A stretch of 64,000 nt of DNA from Pseudobacteroides sp. (GTDB taxonomy: Bacteria > Bacillota > Clostridia > Acetivibrionales > DSM-2933): positions 24,263 through 88,262 of the forward strand of contig NZ_DATCTU010000008.1 in the NCBI RefSeq assembly GCF_036567765.1, given 5' to 3'. Made by a program: the position numbers and the translations under genes. The notes under the pieces were generated by a model, which did not search any database, was not told the origin of the DNA, and saw only the letters and a program-made list of their open reading frames with translations. Below, piece by piece: positions 63,831 through 64,000 of the stretch (its first letter is position 1; every line of letters begins with the position of its first letter).

Positions 63831-64000
63831 TTTTGTGGGGTCTAGCACGTCTGGCAATGAAGACGAGCCCTCAGGGCGGTGGGGGTGGTTTAAAAGAATA
63901 TCAAGTTTGGTACCAACTTAGATATAAATGAAACCCCCGATCAAGGATCAGGGGATAACTCTAAAATTTAATATTTCCCAGGAGAGTGTAAACTGAAGTA
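63831..64000. other. Right-edge noncoding sequence with hairpins
   Basis: The sequence after the IS481 fragment includes a near-palindrome AAGTTTGGTACCAACTT (63903-63919) and a hairpin CCCCCGATC-AAG-GATCAGGGG (63934-63954). No coding region is supported before the edge. Confidence 0.4.

Overview
The window is AT-rich and shows no rRNA or tRNA. Every coherent block points to an anaerobic, Gram-positive, cellulosome-forming member of the Clostridia. It carries dockerin-bearing glycoside hydrolases, a secreted type II-like cohesin, S-layer-homology (SLH) surface proteins, ECF and Opp/Nik-type ABC importers and FeoAB. Two enzymes carry a complete X-module plus dockerin of the kind that Clostridium thermocellum reserves for its scaffoldin. 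That arrangement is known for Pseudobacteroides (Bacteroides) cellulosolvens, so that species or a close relative is my best guess (inference).

Layout. 1-11.7 kb (minus strand): an exopolysaccharide/glycan operon. Chain-length protein, tyrosine kinase and PHP phosphatase (CpsC/D/B type) come first. A UDP-amino-sugar route (PglF-like dehydratase, DegT-type aminotransferase, GNAT acetyltransferase, PglC-like initiating transferase), glycosyltransferases including a fused double one, a CapE-type dehydratase and a partial polytopic membrane protein follow. 13-26 kb: a cellulosome-related region with a GH9 enzyme, a BNR_4-like propeller protein, a CBM-GH26 mannanase, a coiled-coil repeat protein and a stand-alone cohesin. 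Inserted in it (15.7-19.9 kb) is a RiPP locus: a GG-leader precursor with five X-Y-G sites, a radical SAM/SPASM enzyme and a C39-peptidase ABC exporter. 26-31.8 kb: an accessory patch of small hypothetical genes, related structured repeats, a MerR regulator, a flavin-type oxidase, a group II intron remnant and a decayed IS3-family element.

31.9-45.2 kb (minus strand): a long operon behind a cobalamin riboswitch. It encodes a beta-propeller protein, a 1788-residue SLH protein with DUF4430, alpha/alpha-barrel and kelch modules, an alpha/alpha-barrel SLH protein, an anchored DUF4430 protein, an ECF T subunit and a fused EcfA-EcfA-EcfS polypeptide. The alpha/alpha-barrel plus DUF4430 pairing resembles animal intrinsic factor/transcobalamin, so I propose a surface corrinoid capture and import system. 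A decayed cbiM lies immediately upstream of the riboswitch.

46-51.3 kb (plus strand): a NikABCDE-like importer with a CooT-type protein, followed by gene fragments (SDR, IS1182-like transposase, YibE/F). 52.2-54.7 kb: feoA-feoB. 54.7-55.5 kb: uppP. 56-63.2 kb (minus strand): a zinc-starvation operon (znuA-znuC-znuB-zur, a G3E metallochaperone, a G3E-permease fusion and a TIGR03943 protein). Its promoter is flanked by two identical 7-7-7 dyads that look like Zur boxes. The right edge holds an IS481 transposase fragment.
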